Positions 52,185-61,178 of a DNA stretch of 64,000 nt are shown here, one piece after another; the stretch's first letter is position 1, and the number at the start of each line of letters is the position of its first letter. The notes beneath the pieces were generated by a model. The model saw only the letters and a program-made list of their open reading frames with translations. It searched no databases and was not told where the DNA came from. Source of the DNA: CAVTWY01 sp963738575 (GTDB lineage Bacteria > Pseudomonadota > Gammaproteobacteria > Burkholderiales > Burkholderiaceae_C); contig CAVTWY010000004.1 in NCBI GenBank assembly GCA_963738575.1, positions 620,001-684,000 of the forward strand. Reading direction: 5' to 3'. Both the position numbers and the translations under genes were made by a program.

Positions 52185-53680
52185 GCTTGTTGGTCGAGGC
52201 TGCGGTAGGGCACGGTGATGGACACCATCGTGCCGCTTGGCTCGTTGGCGGTGACAAGCAACTTGCCCTGGTCACCGTAAAGCAAGCTGAGCCGCTCTCG
52301 GATGTTGCTCAGCCCCACACCCGTGCCTGCCGTGGCGGCGCGGCCAAACCCGAGCCCCGTGTCGCGCACGCTGACCACCAAGCGGCCGTGCATGATCTCG
52401 GCCTTGATGTTCAACTGCCCACCTTCGGCTTTGGGCTCCAGGCCGTGCTTGATGGCGTTTTCAACCAGGCTTTGCAACATCATGGGCGGGAACGCGGCTG
52501 ACTTCAAACCGTCGGGCACATCGATGTGGGCATCCAGACGATCTTCCATGCGCACCTTCAAAATCTCAAGGTAGGGGCGAATGACGGCCAGCTCTCCGCC
52601 CAAGTCGCGCAGGCCGCTGCTGCTGGCCTCTCGCATGGTGGGCATGCTGGCACGCAGCAGTGCGATGAGGTTCTTTTGCATCTTGCTGGCACGCGGCGGG
52701 TCGGTTTCGATCAGGTGATCGATCGATGCCAAGGTGTTGAACAAGAAGTGCGGCTCGACCTGCGCTTGCATAGCCGCCATGCGCGCCTCCACCACCTGGC
52801 GCTTGAGGGTTTCGGCTTCGGCCGTTTCGGTGGCGACAGCGGCTTTGGCTTCGGCACGCAGTTGGCCTTTGTAAGTGCCCTTGATCATGGCCGACGCCAA
52901 GATCCAAAAGAATGCCATTTCGGGCAACGCCTCACCCATCGACGTGGTGGTGTGGCGGACGCGGGTGGGGTTGCTGCCGCTGTCGCGGGCGGCCCTGCGG
53001 GCGTCGCTGATGGCTTCGGCCACGTTGGCACGAATCTCTTTGATGGCGTCTCGCACGCTTTCGGGGTTGGCTGCGTCCGCGGACGTTGTTACTGCCACAT
53101 CAACGTTGGCGGGCGTTTGGGCAACGGCGCGGTCAGCGTTTTGGGGTGCGGTGGGTGCGGCCGGGGTGGCGGGTGTTGCTGGCTTTGCGGGAGCTGCTGG
53201 CGCTGCAGGAGCTGCAGGAGCTGCAGGAGCTGCAGGAGCTGCTGGCGCAGCGGGGGGCAAGGCCGAGGGCGCTTTGCCTTTTGCGCTGCTTTCGGCATCA
53301 ACCACGTCAAAGTCGTAGTTTTTGTCGGCGTTTTTGGTGGCCAAAATCTTGACACCACCAATGGTGATGTTGACGTTGTCGTCTTCTTTGTTGGTTTCAA
53401 CCTTGATCAGCGGCTCTTTGTTCTTTTCTTTGCGGGCGCCCGCGACCTTGTTTTGGCCACTGCTAGAAGGTTGGCTGCTGTCAACGATGGTTTCGGTGGT
53501 TTTCCACGTGAAGGGCGGCATCGACTGCAGGATGCCCACCATGATCATCAGCAGCACTGACAACAAAATAAAGCGCTTCCACGTGATGCCAACAAGCCAC
53601 GTGGCGTAGCGGTGAAAGGCGCGCGTCAACGCCGTGTAAATGTCGCGCAGTTGGGTGCTGAAGTCTTTGGATGCCCACAT
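52181..53680 (-). CDS. LytS/YehU-type sensor histidine kinase with Ala-Pro repeat linker
   Basis: A 499-residue protein. It has one helix at about 35-53, then a charged extracytoplasmic-looking region and an Ala-Ala-Pro repeat tract. A long helical stretch (NPESVRDAIKEIRANVAEAISDARR) follows, then a second helix (MAFFWILASAMI). The kinase domain has QVEPHFLFNTLASIDHLIE (phospho-acceptor His), LVENAIKHGL and TGVGLSNIRERL. The helices between residues 200 and 240 may form a coiled coil. Partner of the LytTR regulator at 50953. Confidence 0.88.
   Translation of the reverse strand: MWASKDFSTQLRDIYTALTRAFHRYATWLVGITWKRFILLSVLLMIMVGILQSMPPFTWKTTETIVDSSQPSSSGQNKVAGARKEKNKEPLIKVETNKEDDNVNITIGGVKILATKNADKNYDFDVVDAESSAKGKAPSALPPAAPAAPAAPAAPAAPAAPAAPAKPATPATPAAPTAPQNADRAVAQTPANVDVAVTTSADAANPESVRDAIKEIRANVAEAISDARRAARDSGSNPTRVRHTTTSMGEALPEMAFFWILASAMIKGTYKGQLRAEAKAAVATETAEAETLKRQVVEARMAAMQAQVEPHFLFNTLASIDHLIETDPPRASKMQKNLIALLRASMPTMREASSSGLRDLGGELAVIRPYLEILKVRMEDRLDAHIDVPDGLKSAAFPPMMLQSLVENAIKHGLEPKAEGGQLNIKAEIMHGRLVVSVRDTGLGFGRAATAGTGVGLSNIRERLSLLYGDQGKLLVTANEPSGTMVSITVPYRSLDQQA
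53202..53237. repeat. Tandem GCTGCAGGA repeat
   Basis: Four exact copies of GCTGCAGGA with degenerate units on both sides. On the minus strand they encode the Ala-Ala-Pro-type linker of the sensor kinase. Likely to vary in copy number by slippage. Confidence 0.85.
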
Positions 53681-53856
53681 AAAAGGTCACGCCAGGCGTT
53701 GTGTTCAAGGCCGCAACTTTAGTGGCCGACGCTGCTCGTTGCACGCGCCAAACGACGGGGTGCCGGTGGGGCCGACGAAATGCGCCGGTTGGGGGCAGTC
53801 GCGAGGTTGGGAGTGCCAAGCCGCCCCCCGTGCCAAGCAGAATCAGTTACACCATG

Positions 53857-53879
53857 AAAAAAGGGCCTTCAAGGCCCTT
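53857..53879 (-). terminator. Rho-independent terminator, minus strand
   Basis: Perfect 9-bp stem (AAGGGCCTT/AAGGCCCTT) with a one-base centre, followed on the minus strand by six T. It ends a transcript coming from the small ORF at 53932-54012. Confidence 0.75.
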
Positions 53880-53931
53880 CATTGGGTTGCAGACGGCTGT
53901 GCGCCGAATCAGCAGCTTCTTGGGCGGTGCC

Positions 53932-54012
53932 TCAAGCCATCAATGCCTGCAGCCCCATCACCACAAGGGTGAACAAGAGGAAGGCCGACTGGACAAAGCG
54001 TTGTTGGTTCAT
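53932..54012 (-). CDS. 26-residue membrane peptide
   Basis: Encodes MNQQRFVQSAFLLFTLVVMG plus LQALMA and a stop: a short polar head and one hydrophobic helix. It is followed 53 bases later by a strong terminator and preceded by another at 54179, so it appears to be its own transcription unit. Translation is not proven and the ribosome site is weak. Function unknown. Confidence 0.4.
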   Translation of the reverse strand: MNQQRFVQSAFLLFTLVVMGLQALMA

Positions 54013-54396
54013 GGTGGTGTGCAGAAGAAGTGCCGCGATGGTAGTGACCGCGCGGCCTCCCTACAAACCCCCGTGCAGGGGGGTCACCACAAGTTGTTGG
54101 AATCGGCGCAACCGCATACCCCACGGACGAAGCAAGACGTTACACGCGGCCTTGTTTTGGGGGGCGACCCGTTCGTGCAAAAAAGAACCGGCAGGCCCCA
54201 AGGGGGCGGCCTGCCGGCCTTTTTTGCAGCGCGCTTGTTTTTGTGGGGCAGCGGTTGGCACTTGGCCTCCCGGCCGCTAAGCCCTTGTTTGCGCGCAGCG
54301 CTTTTCCTCTCGCTGCTGGCGAGGGTGCCAAATCTTGCTCAACCGCGCATCATCAAAAGTAATGAAGGCTGCGATTTACACAAAAGACTGGCCTCA
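54013..54396. other. Intergenic region with bidirectional terminator
   Basis: About 380 bases between the 26-residue ORF and dctM. It holds the terminator at 54179-54225 and presumably the promoter of the small ORF. Nothing else was recognised. Confidence 0.5.
54179..54225. terminator. Bidirectional Rho-independent terminator
   Basis: Perfect 10-bp stem CCGGCAGGCC/GGCCTGCCGG, flanked by AAAAAAG on one side and CCTTTTTT on the other. On the minus strand it ends the TRAP operon. Confidence 0.85.
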
Positions 54397-56547
54397 TCAC
54401 TTGTAAAGCACCGACGGCAACCACATGCCAATGGCCGGGAACACGTAAAGCAAAACGATGGCGATGACTTGAATGCCCATGAAGGGCAGCATGCCGACAA
54501 AAATCTGATTGAGCGTCACGTGCGGTGGGCTCACCCCTTTCAGGTAAAACGCCGCCATCGCCACGGGTGGGCTCAAGAAGGCTGTTTGCAGGTTCAGGGC
54601 CACCAACAAACCGAAGAAGAGGGGGTCCACCCCAAATTTGTCCAGCAGCGGAATGAAGATGGGCATGAAGATCACGATGATCTCGGTCCACTCCAGTGGC
54701 CAGCCCAGGATGAAGATGATGACCTGCGAGAGGATCAAAAACTCTGTCTTGGACAGGTTCATCGACAGCACCCACTTCTCAACCAGGTCCTGCCCGCCCA
54801 ACAAGGCAAAAGCTGCCGAGAAGATGGCCGAGCCCACAAACAACCAGCACACCATGGCACTGGTCTTGGCTGTCAAGAACACCGACTCACGCACCTCGGT
54901 TTGCAAGCGCGCTTGTTTGAAGGCCAACAGCGCCCACAGGGCCACGCCCAGGCCAGCCAGGATGCCAAACGCCGGCGTGACCGCCAACGACACCACGCCT
55001 TGGTCATGCAGGATGAACCAGCCGATGGCCGCAAGGGCGGGCGCCCAAAGCAGCAGCCAAACCAAGAAGATGTACAGGCGTTCGCCCGGGGCACGTTTGC
55101 CAATCACCGAGTAAATGGCCGCCAGCAAGTAGCCGCCAAAGGCGCCCACTGCAGCCGCCTCGGTGGGCGTGGCCAGGCCGAAGACGATCGAGCCCAGCAC
55201 CGCCAAGATCATCACCACCAGCGGGAAGAAGCTGGTGAGCAGCATCTTGAAGATCTCTAGCCGCTCGAAGGTCAGGATGGCGTAAAAGCCGATCAAAGCC
55301 AAAGCGCCCACGCCCAAACCGATCCAGTAGTTGGACGTTACGGGCGTGCGCTCCATCGGCGTGGCTGCGGCACTGCTGGGGGTCGGTTCGCTGGGATTGG
55401 CGGCTTCGGCAACCGGTGCGGCGGCGCCCGGTGGCTCTTTGGCGTCGCTGCTTGCGCCGGGTGGCTCTTTGACATCGCTGTTGCCGCCGGGCTCTTTCAG
55501 GCCCTCTTGGGGTTCTGACAGGCTTGTCAAACCAGGGCTGGCGGGCGATGCGTCACCGCTGCCTGTGTTCATCGACTCCATGCCTGCCGGGGCAGCGTCC
55601 ACGACCACAGGTTTGGTGCTGCTGTGCCATGCAAGGCCAGCCACAACCGCCACAAACAGCAGCGGCAACAAGGCCACACCCAACTGCCCCAAGGTTTGAG
55701 AGCGCAAGGTGGACAGTGACGGCATGCGCAAAGCGCCCAACAAGCCTGGCAGTGCGCGTTTCTGGGTGGTTTGTGCGATGCGCCGCAGGGTCTCAGAGAG
55801 GGGTACTTTGCGGGCCTCGGCCGACAAGGGTGGCATCAGGTGCGGCTTGATGGTGGCCAGCACGACGACGTAAAGCACGTACAGCCCCGCCAGCATCAAA
55901 CCAGGAAAGAAGGCGCCGGCGTAGAGCTTGACGACCGACACACCGGCCGTGGCGCCGTAAACGATCAACATCACCGACGGCGGGATGAGGATGCCCAAGC
56001 AACCACCCGCGGTGATGGCACCGGCTGATACGCGAACGTCGTAGCCGCCTTTGAGCATTTGAGGCAACGCCAACAAACCCATCAGCGTCACCACGGCCCC
56101 CACGATGCCAGTCGCAGTGGCAAACACCGCACAGGTGAAGAGCGTGGCAACGGCCAGCGACCCCGGCACGCGCGCCATCGCCAAGTGCAAACTCTTGAAC
56201 AGCTTGTCGATCAAGTTGGCGCGCTCGACCAAGTAGCCCATGAAAACAAACAGCGGGATCGAGATGAGCACGTCGTTGCCCATCACCTTGAAAGCCGACT
56301 GCACCATGAGTGTGAGTGTCTTGTCGATGCTGCGGTCGTACGCCAGCCACGTGAAGATCATGCCCATGCCCATCAGTGTGAAGGCCGTGGGAAAGCCCAG
56401 CATGATGGCCACGACCACCAACGCCAACATCATCAGCCCGAGGTGGCCGGTGACGAGTGTTTTGGCCGAGAGCAACATCACCGCCGTGCCGGCGATGATG
56501 AGGGCCATCAAAATGAAGCCAAACCAGAGTTCTTTGCGGATCTTCAT
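54397..56547 (-). CDS. dctM: TRAP transporter large permease (DctM type) with long insert
   Basis: A 716-residue membrane protein, longer than the usual 430-600. It has the DctM helices and motifs (FMGYLVERANLIDKLF, GALGIL-like AGGCLGILIPPSVMLIVYGATAGVSV, LGWPLEWTEIIVIFMPIFIPLL). Between two helices, at about residues 312-404, sits a Pro/Ala/Glu/Ser-rich insert with repeated KEPPGA units. It moves an organic acid or related solute with sodium, using the DctP protein at 57307. It overlaps dctQ by four bases. Confidence 0.93.
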   Translation of the reverse strand: MKIRKELWFGFILMALIIAGTAVMLLSAKTLVTGHLGLMMLALVVVAIMLGFPTAFTLMGMGMIFTWLAYDRSIDKTLTLMVQSAFKVMGNDVLISIPLFVFMGYLVERANLIDKLFKSLHLAMARVPGSLAVATLFTCAVFATATGIVGAVVTLMGLLALPQMLKGGYDVRVSAGAITAGGCLGILIPPSVMLIVYGATAGVSVVKLYAGAFFPGLMLAGLYVLYVVVLATIKPHLMPPLSAEARKVPLSETLRRIAQTTQKRALPGLLGALRMPSLSTLRSQTLGQLGVALLPLLFVAVVAGLAWHSSTKPVVVDAAPAGMESMNTGSGDASPASPGLTSLSEPQEGLKEPGGNSDVKEPPGASSDAKEPPGAAAPVAEAANPSEPTPSSAAATPMERTPVTSNYWIGLGVGALALIGFYAILTFERLEIFKMLLTSFFPLVVMILAVLGSIVFGLATPTEAAAVGAFGGYLLAAIYSVIGKRAPGERLYIFLVWLLLWAPALAAIGWFILHDQGVVSLAVTPAFGILAGLGVALWALLAFKQARLQTEVRESVFLTAKTSAMVCWLFVGSAIFSAAFALLGGQDLVEKWVLSMNLSKTEFLILSQVIIFILGWPLEWTEIIVIFMPIFIPLLDKFGVDPLFFGLLVALNLQTAFLSPPVAMAAFYLKGVSPPHVTLNQIFVGMLPFMGIQVIAIVLLYVFPAIGMWLPSVLYK

Positions 56548-57167
56548 GGCTTGGCTCCTTGGGCGGTGGCCGATGCGGCTGGCGTGGCCAAGCCCGTGAT
56601 GTCCTCGGCTTTCACCATCTCGCGGAGTTTGTCAACGTCCACCTCTTCCACGTCGTGCTCGCGTGACGGCCAAACGCCGTCGCGGATGCACTGGATGCAG
56701 CGAATGATTTCGACAAAGCCTTGCAGCAGCAGCATGCCGCCAGCCAATGGGATGATGAACTTGAAGGGGTACAGCGGCAGCGGTGTGGCTGAGAAGGTGC
56801 TTTCGCGGATGGCCAGCGATTCGTTGGCAAATGTCCAGCCGGCCCAGGTGAGTGCCACGATGCCTGGCAAGAAAAAGAGGATGTACAAGATCAAGTCCCA
56901 CGTGGCTTGGGTGCGTGGCTCAAAAAAGCCGTAGAGCACGTCGCCACGCACGTGGCCGTTTTTGCTGAGCGTGTAGGCACCCGCCATCATGAAGATGGTG
57001 CCGTACTGCATGATCTGCGCGTCCAGGTTCCAGTCGTGCGGCGTGTTAAGCACGTAGCGCGAAAACACCTCCCACGTGATCATCAGCGTCAGCAGCACGA
57101 TCAGCCAAGCGAAGGCTTGACCGAGCCATGTGGACGTGCGGTCCACCAAAAGTAGGAGCTTTTTCAT
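56544..57167 (-). CDS. dctQ: TRAP transporter small permease (DctQ type)
   Basis: I start at MKKLLLLVDR, which gives 207 residues. Four helices are visible, with the family motif WEVFSRYVLNTPHDWNLDAQ and FMMAGAYTLSKNGHVRGDVL. The C-terminal cytoplasmic tail is longer than usual and acidic (EEVDVDKLREMVKAED). It pairs with DctM. A terminator lies between dctP and this start. Confidence 0.9.
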   Translation of the reverse strand: MKKLLLLVDRTSTWLGQAFAWLIVLLTLMITWEVFSRYVLNTPHDWNLDAQIMQYGTIFMMAGAYTLSKNGHVRGDVLYGFFEPRTQATWDLILYILFFLPGIVALTWAGWTFANESLAIRESTFSATPLPLYPFKFIIPLAGGMLLLQGFVEIIRCIQCIRDGVWPSREHDVEEVDVDKLREMVKAEDITGLATPAASATAQGAKP

Positions 57168-57230
57168 CGGGTATCCATCGTCCATGGGCGACGCCAACGC
57201 GGGGCTGCAGGTGCGCCCATGTCTGCGTGC

Positions 57231-57264
57231 AAAAAAAACGGCCGCCGGAGATGTCCGGCGGCCG
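57231..57264 (-). terminator. Terminator between dctP and dctQ
   Basis: Perfect 11-bp stem (CGGCCGCCGGA/TCCGGCGGCCG), followed on the minus strand by eight T. It should reduce read-through from dctP into dctQM and so favour the binding protein. Confidence 0.85.
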
Positions 57265-57306
57265 CTCGTCAACTTGGGGGTGCTGGTGCACCCTGGGTGC
57301 AGACGA

Positions 57307-58428
57307 TTAGGCCTTTTTGGCGCGGAAGTAGTGGTTCCAGGCCATTTTGAAGTCGACTGTGTAGTCGTTTTGCCATTGGCCAGCGCGCTCGGCAAAGGCC
57401 TTCTGCGATGCCAACACCTTCTTGAACAAAGGGTTGTCAGCCGACTTGGCCGCCGTTACTTTGTCCCACGCAGCCAACTGCGCACGCAAGATGGCGTCTG
57501 GCGTTTTGTAGAAGTTGATCTTGGCCTTCTTCAGCTCGATGTAGTCGGCCGAGTTGCGCTCGATGGCCTTCCAGCTCATGTCGGAGCTGGCGGCCTGCAC
57601 GGCGTAGTCGATCACGGCTTTGAGTTCGGCTGGCAGGGCGTTGTACTTGGTCTTGTTGAACAAGATCTCAAACTGCTCGCCACTTTGGTGGAAGCTCTGC
57701 AACATGCAGTTTTTGACCACGTCGGGGAACCCAAGCAGCTTGTCGGAGCTGGCGTTGTTGAACTCGGCAGCGTCGATCAGGCCACGGTCGAGCGCGGGGA
57801 CGATCTCGCCACCCGGCAGCGGGTTCACGGCCACACCCAGTTCTTTGAACACGTCAACGGCCAGGCCCACAGTGCGGTACTTCAGGCCTTTGAGGTCTTC
57901 CACACGCGCGATGGGCTTTTTGAACCATCCCAGCGGCTGGGTGGGCATCGGGCCGTACACAAACGAAGTCACGTCGATAGACAGCGACTTGTAGATTTCT
58001 TCGAGCAGGGCCTTGCCGCCACCGTAGTAGTGCCAAGCCAGCACCATGTTGGGGTCCATGCCGTACGCGGGGCCCGAACCCCACAGGGCCAAGGCAGTGT
58101 TTTTGCCGTAGTGGTAGGCCAAGACACCATGGCCGCCATCAAGCGTGCCTTTGTTGACGGCGTCAAGCAGCTGGAATGCAGGAACGACTGAGCCCGAAGG
58201 CAGCACCTCGATCTTGAGGCGGCCACCGGCCATGTCGTTGACTTTTTTGGCAAAGTCGTTGGCGTACTCGTGAAAGATGTCTTTGGCGGGCCATGTGCTT
58301 TGGAAGCGGAAGTTAACCGTTTGCGCCCGGCTGATGGCCGGTGCCGCCAAGGCAGTGGTGGCCACAACGGAGGTGGTGGCAGCCTTCAAAAACTTGCGGC
58401 GAGGGGCCTTGTCGACGATGGATTTCAT
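57307..58428 (-). CDS. dctP: TRAP transporter substrate-binding protein (DctP type)
   Basis: The ATG at 58428 follows CCAGGAGACTGC. The 373-residue protein has a Tat-like signal (APRRKFLKAATTSVV) ending ISRAQ and the DctP fold: FRFQSTWPAKDIFHEYANDFAKKVNDMAGG, GPMPTQPLGWFKKPI, LKGLKYRTVGLAVDVF with the substrate-carboxylate Arg, and LPGGEIVPALDRGLIDAAEF. The long mature form resembles family members that bind 2-oxo or hydroxy acids. It delivers solute to DctQM. Confidence 0.93.
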   Translation of the reverse strand: MKSIVDKAPRRKFLKAATTSVVATTALAAPAISRAQTVNFRFQSTWPAKDIFHEYANDFAKKVNDMAGGRLKIEVLPSGSVVPAFQLLDAVNKGTLDGGHGVLAYHYGKNTALALWGSGPAYGMDPNMVLAWHYYGGGKALLEEIYKSLSIDVTSFVYGPMPTQPLGWFKKPIARVEDLKGLKYRTVGLAVDVFKELGVAVNPLPGGEIVPALDRGLIDAAEFNNASSDKLLGFPDVVKNCMLQSFHQSGEQFEILFNKTKYNALPAELKAVIDYAVQAASSDMSWKAIERNSADYIELKKAKINFYKTPDAILRAQLAAWDKVTAAKSADNPLFKKVLASQKAFAERAGQWQNDYTVDFKMAWNHYFRAKKA

Positions 58429-58635
58429 GCAGTCTCCTGGGGGTGAAAAGGGTTTGAGGGTGAGTGGCCTCAACGCGGTTTGCTCAATGCAGGACTGTGA
58501 AGCCTAGTCTGGCTGCGCAACATAGGGTTTTCCGCTTGCGTGTTCCTACGGAGACGGCCGACGGCGGGCATGCAGGGGCCTCGCCCGAACTGACAGTCAT
58601 TCAGATCCTCTGACCCCTCCACGAGGCGAAAATGG

Positions 58636-59226
58636 TCAGGCTTGACAATGACGTTTCAGTTCCTTGCCCACCCAGATACTTCCGTCGCTGTCCGTGCGGC
58701 TCTCAGTGAAGCCTGCCGCAAGGTACATGGCCAGCGGGCCAAAGTGGTTCTCGGCAGTTCCTTTGGCATTCGGACGCGGATTTGCCTCGGCCTGTTGGAG
58801 ACCTTGAGCTCTGAAATGTTCGCACGCGGCGTTGAGTAGAGCCGTTGCGACGCCACGGCCCCGTGCGCTGGGCGCCACCAGGAAGCAGAGGATCGTGCCG
58901 ACCTGCCCCTGATTAGCAATGGGTTCAGCGTCGAGGGCGTGAAGTAGGCGGCGCGGCGCCGCATTGCACCAACCGACCACCTGGCCCGAGCTATAGGCTA
59001 AAAGGCCTTGCATTTCACCTCGAGCGATGCGTTGGCTCGCGCACTCGCGGTTCTCCGCAGCCTTTCGCGTGGCCCACGTGACCTTCGAATGATCTTCGTA
59101 GAAGCACTGGCAGTAGCAAGAGGACCACTTCGGGTTGTCGCTGAACGCTTCGCCCTCGAAGAACCTCATGAAGTCCCCAAGCCGAGCGGGTGACAAGGCG
59201 TGGATCTCGATGGCAGCAGCGGGCAT
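58636..59226 (-). CDS. GNAT-family N-acetyltransferase
   Basis: The 196-residue product carries a GNAT core (GTILCFLVAPSARGRGVATALLNAACEHFRAQG). Its N-terminal part has a Cys-containing block (WSSCYCQCFYED) typical of a subgroup of uncharacterised acetyltransferases. Substrate unknown. It lies between the TRAP operon and the BrnTA pair, on the same strand but with spacing over 170 bases on each side. Confidence 0.82.
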   Translation of the reverse strand: MPAAAIEIHALSPARLGDFMRFFEGEAFSDNPKWSSCYCQCFYEDHSKVTWATRKAAENRECASQRIARGEMQGLLAYSSGQVVGWCNAAPRRLLHALDAEPIANQGQVGTILCFLVAPSARGRGVATALLNAACEHFRAQGLQQAEANPRPNAKGTAENHFGPLAMYLAAGFTESRTDSDGSIWVGKELKRHCQA

Positions 59227-59403
59227 TTTGACTCTCGAGTTGAGCGCAACTTATGACGGCCAACGAGATTGTGTAAAAACCTGTTTATTGAGCTGATTCA
59301 TCGCACCCACCTCGCGCACGAACTTGGCAATGTGCGTGTAGCTGGGCCTGCTGTCGCCGCTGATGGCCATGAACACGATGATTGCACAGTCTGAACGTTT
59401 AAG

Positions 59404-59688
59404 CTAAACGGCGGCCCGCTTGCGGGACGTCCGACTTGAGCGACCAGTTATGGGGCGCTCCTCCTGCGCCTCGACATACGCATCCAAGAGACGCCGGATC
59501 ATTCTTTGGTATTGAGTCTGATGTTTCGAGGCCTCGAACTTAAAAAACTCCACACTCTTTTTACTAAGGGCTAGCGTGACCTTGACGCCCTCCTCGCGAA
59601 ACGCCAGCTCTGCAGGTCGCGGCAAAAAGTCTGAAACGATCTCGATGTCACCCATTGGCTCATTCGTGTAGGTGATTTTCTTTTTCAT
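59404..59688 (-). CDS. brnA: BrnA-type antitoxin
   Basis: I start at MKKKITYTNE, which gives 94 residues. The C-terminal ribbon-helix-helix region has KVTLALSKKSVEFFKFEASKHQTQYQRMIRRLLDAYV, typical of BrnA. It binds and blocks BrnT and represses the operon as a complex. Its start overlaps the end of brnT by 29 bases. Confidence 0.87.
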   Translation of the reverse strand: MKKKITYTNEPMGDIEIVSDFLPRPAELAFREEGVKVTLALSKKSVEFFKFEASKHQTQYQRMIRRLLDAYVEAQEERPITGRSSRTSRKRAAV

Positions 59689-59941
59689 AGACTGCCTTTC
59701 CCTTGCGCCAATATCCGGCGCCAATGATTCGAACTACGCCACCTCGGTAGGTGAAACGCACCGTGAGAATGCCTCCCTGCACCTTGCCAAAGCAGTAGTA
59801 GCGTTCTTCGACCTTGCTGTGACTGAGATCTCGGGCGATGACGCGGTACGGATCAGCGAACGCTAACTGGGCTTCGAAGAATCCGACGCGGTGCTTGGCG
59901 AGGTTGGCCGAGTTTTTACCATCGTCCCACTCAAAATTCAT
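59660..59941 (-). CDS. brnT: BrnT-type RNase toxin
   Basis: A 93-residue protein starting MNFEWDDGKNSANLAKHRVGF, the BrnT signature. YYCFGKVQGGILTVRFTYRGGVVRIIGAGYWRKGKAVYE then carries the catalytic Arg region. BrnT is a RelE-like ribonuclease induced under stress. The pair is intact, unlike the VapBC and AbiE loci at the start of the window. Confidence 0.9.
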   Translation of the reverse strand: MNFEWDDGKNSANLAKHRVGFFEAQLAFADPYRVIARDLSHSKVEERYYCFGKVQGGILTVRFTYRGGVVRIIGAGYWRKGKAVYEKENHLHE

Positions 59942-60499
59942 GGCAAGAGCCTAGCACACAGCCAGATTTTTCGCCATACCTTCGTGTGGCCGCAGAAGCT
60001 GAGCGCTCGTGTGCACCATAACGAGATGTGGATGTCCCACGCAAATTGCTACCTAAAGCCTTTTGTGCACACGGGTGGTCTTTTATTGCCGTGGGTAGGA
60101 ATCCATAGGTAGCCATTCTTCACGACTCCACGCGTTCGCGCAATTCCAACTTGTAGGCGGTTTGGCGGGGGCCGTGATGATCAAAAAAAGCGGCGCCTCT
60201 GATCGCAACCTCGTGAGCGTGAAACTCAACCGGGGACAAGCCGCTCAAATCCGCAGCCGCTGCCTCACAGTGGCAACGCGACACCAACGATATCCATGCA
60301 CGACGAAACGAAGAAGATGCTCGAATAGGTCAGACTAACGGCGGGCAAACTCGACTAACCCTTTGGGGAACACCTCGGTGCAGCCCCGTGAACGGATGGG
60401 TGTCCTGCGCGGTTCGTATCTGCGCCCGCACCGATGCTAGGCATCGCCTGCAACCATGCCGTTTGTAAAACGGTAGCCATGGAAGGCGAACAGCCTGGG
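59942..60499. other. Intergenic region brnT to response regulator
   Basis: About 560 bases with no gene I can support. The brnTA promoter must lie at its left end. Short open frames lack motifs and ribosome sites. Confidence 0.45.
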
Positions 60500-61174
60500 C
60501 TAGGGCTGCCAACGTCGATCAGCAGCAAGCAACACCAATGCAGCGGCGCTGGACGCGCCGAGCTTGCGTCGCAAATGCATGCGGTGGGTTTCTACCGTGC
60601 GCACACCCATGGACAGCCGCTCGCCGATGTCTCGGCTGGAAAGGCCTTGGGCGATCAGGGCCAGCACGTCTCGCTCCCGAGGTGTTAGCGCTGCCGCAGA
60701 CGTTGGAGACGCAGCCACTGCCCCTTCGCTGGCGCGCGACAACGCCTCGGGCACCAGCGTTTGCCCACGCATCGCTGCGCGGATGGCGTCGACAATTTCT
60801 TCGGCGGGGCAGTCCTTCAGCAGGTAGCCGCAAGCCCCGGCCTCCAGGGCGGCGCGCATGGACTCTCGCGAGTCCAACATCGTCAGCATCAGCACCCGCA
60901 GGGCGGGGCGCGTGGTGCGAAGGGCCCGCGTGGCCTCGATGCCGTTGAGGCCACGCATGCTGATGTCCATCAGCACCAGGTCGATGGGCACGGCATTGAT
61001 TGCCGGTCGCGTGACCACCTGCAACGCCTCATCGGCACTGCCCACTTCGGCCACCACGCGAAAGCCTGGCACCGCGCTAAGGCGCGCGCGCAGGCCATCT
61101 CGCACCAGGGGGTGGTCGTCCACCAGCATGATGTGAACCGGGTGGCTGTCTGTGCCTGTCGAGGCTGCTTGCAT
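60500..61174 (-). CDS. NarL/LuxR-family response regulator
   Basis: A 224-residue protein. Receiver: IMLVDDHPLVRDGLRARLS, phospho-acceptor Asp in LVLMDISMRGLNG and the Lys in YLLKDCPAEEI. LuxR-type HTH: LTPRERDVLALIAQGLSSRDIGERLSMGVRTVETH. It is five bases downstream of its kinase gene. Its target is unknown; the TRAP operon nearby is a candidate, by inference. Confidence 0.92.
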   Translation of the reverse strand: MQAASTGTDSHPVHIMLVDDHPLVRDGLRARLSAVPGFRVVAEVGSADEALQVVTRPAINAVPIDLVLMDISMRGLNGIEATRALRTTRPALRVLMLTMLDSRESMRAALEAGACGYLLKDCPAEEIVDAIRAAMRGQTLVPEALSRASEGAVAASPTSAAALTPRERDVLALIAQGLSSRDIGERLSMGVRTVETHRMHLRRKLGASSAAALVLLAADRRWQP

Positions 61175-61178
61175 GGCG

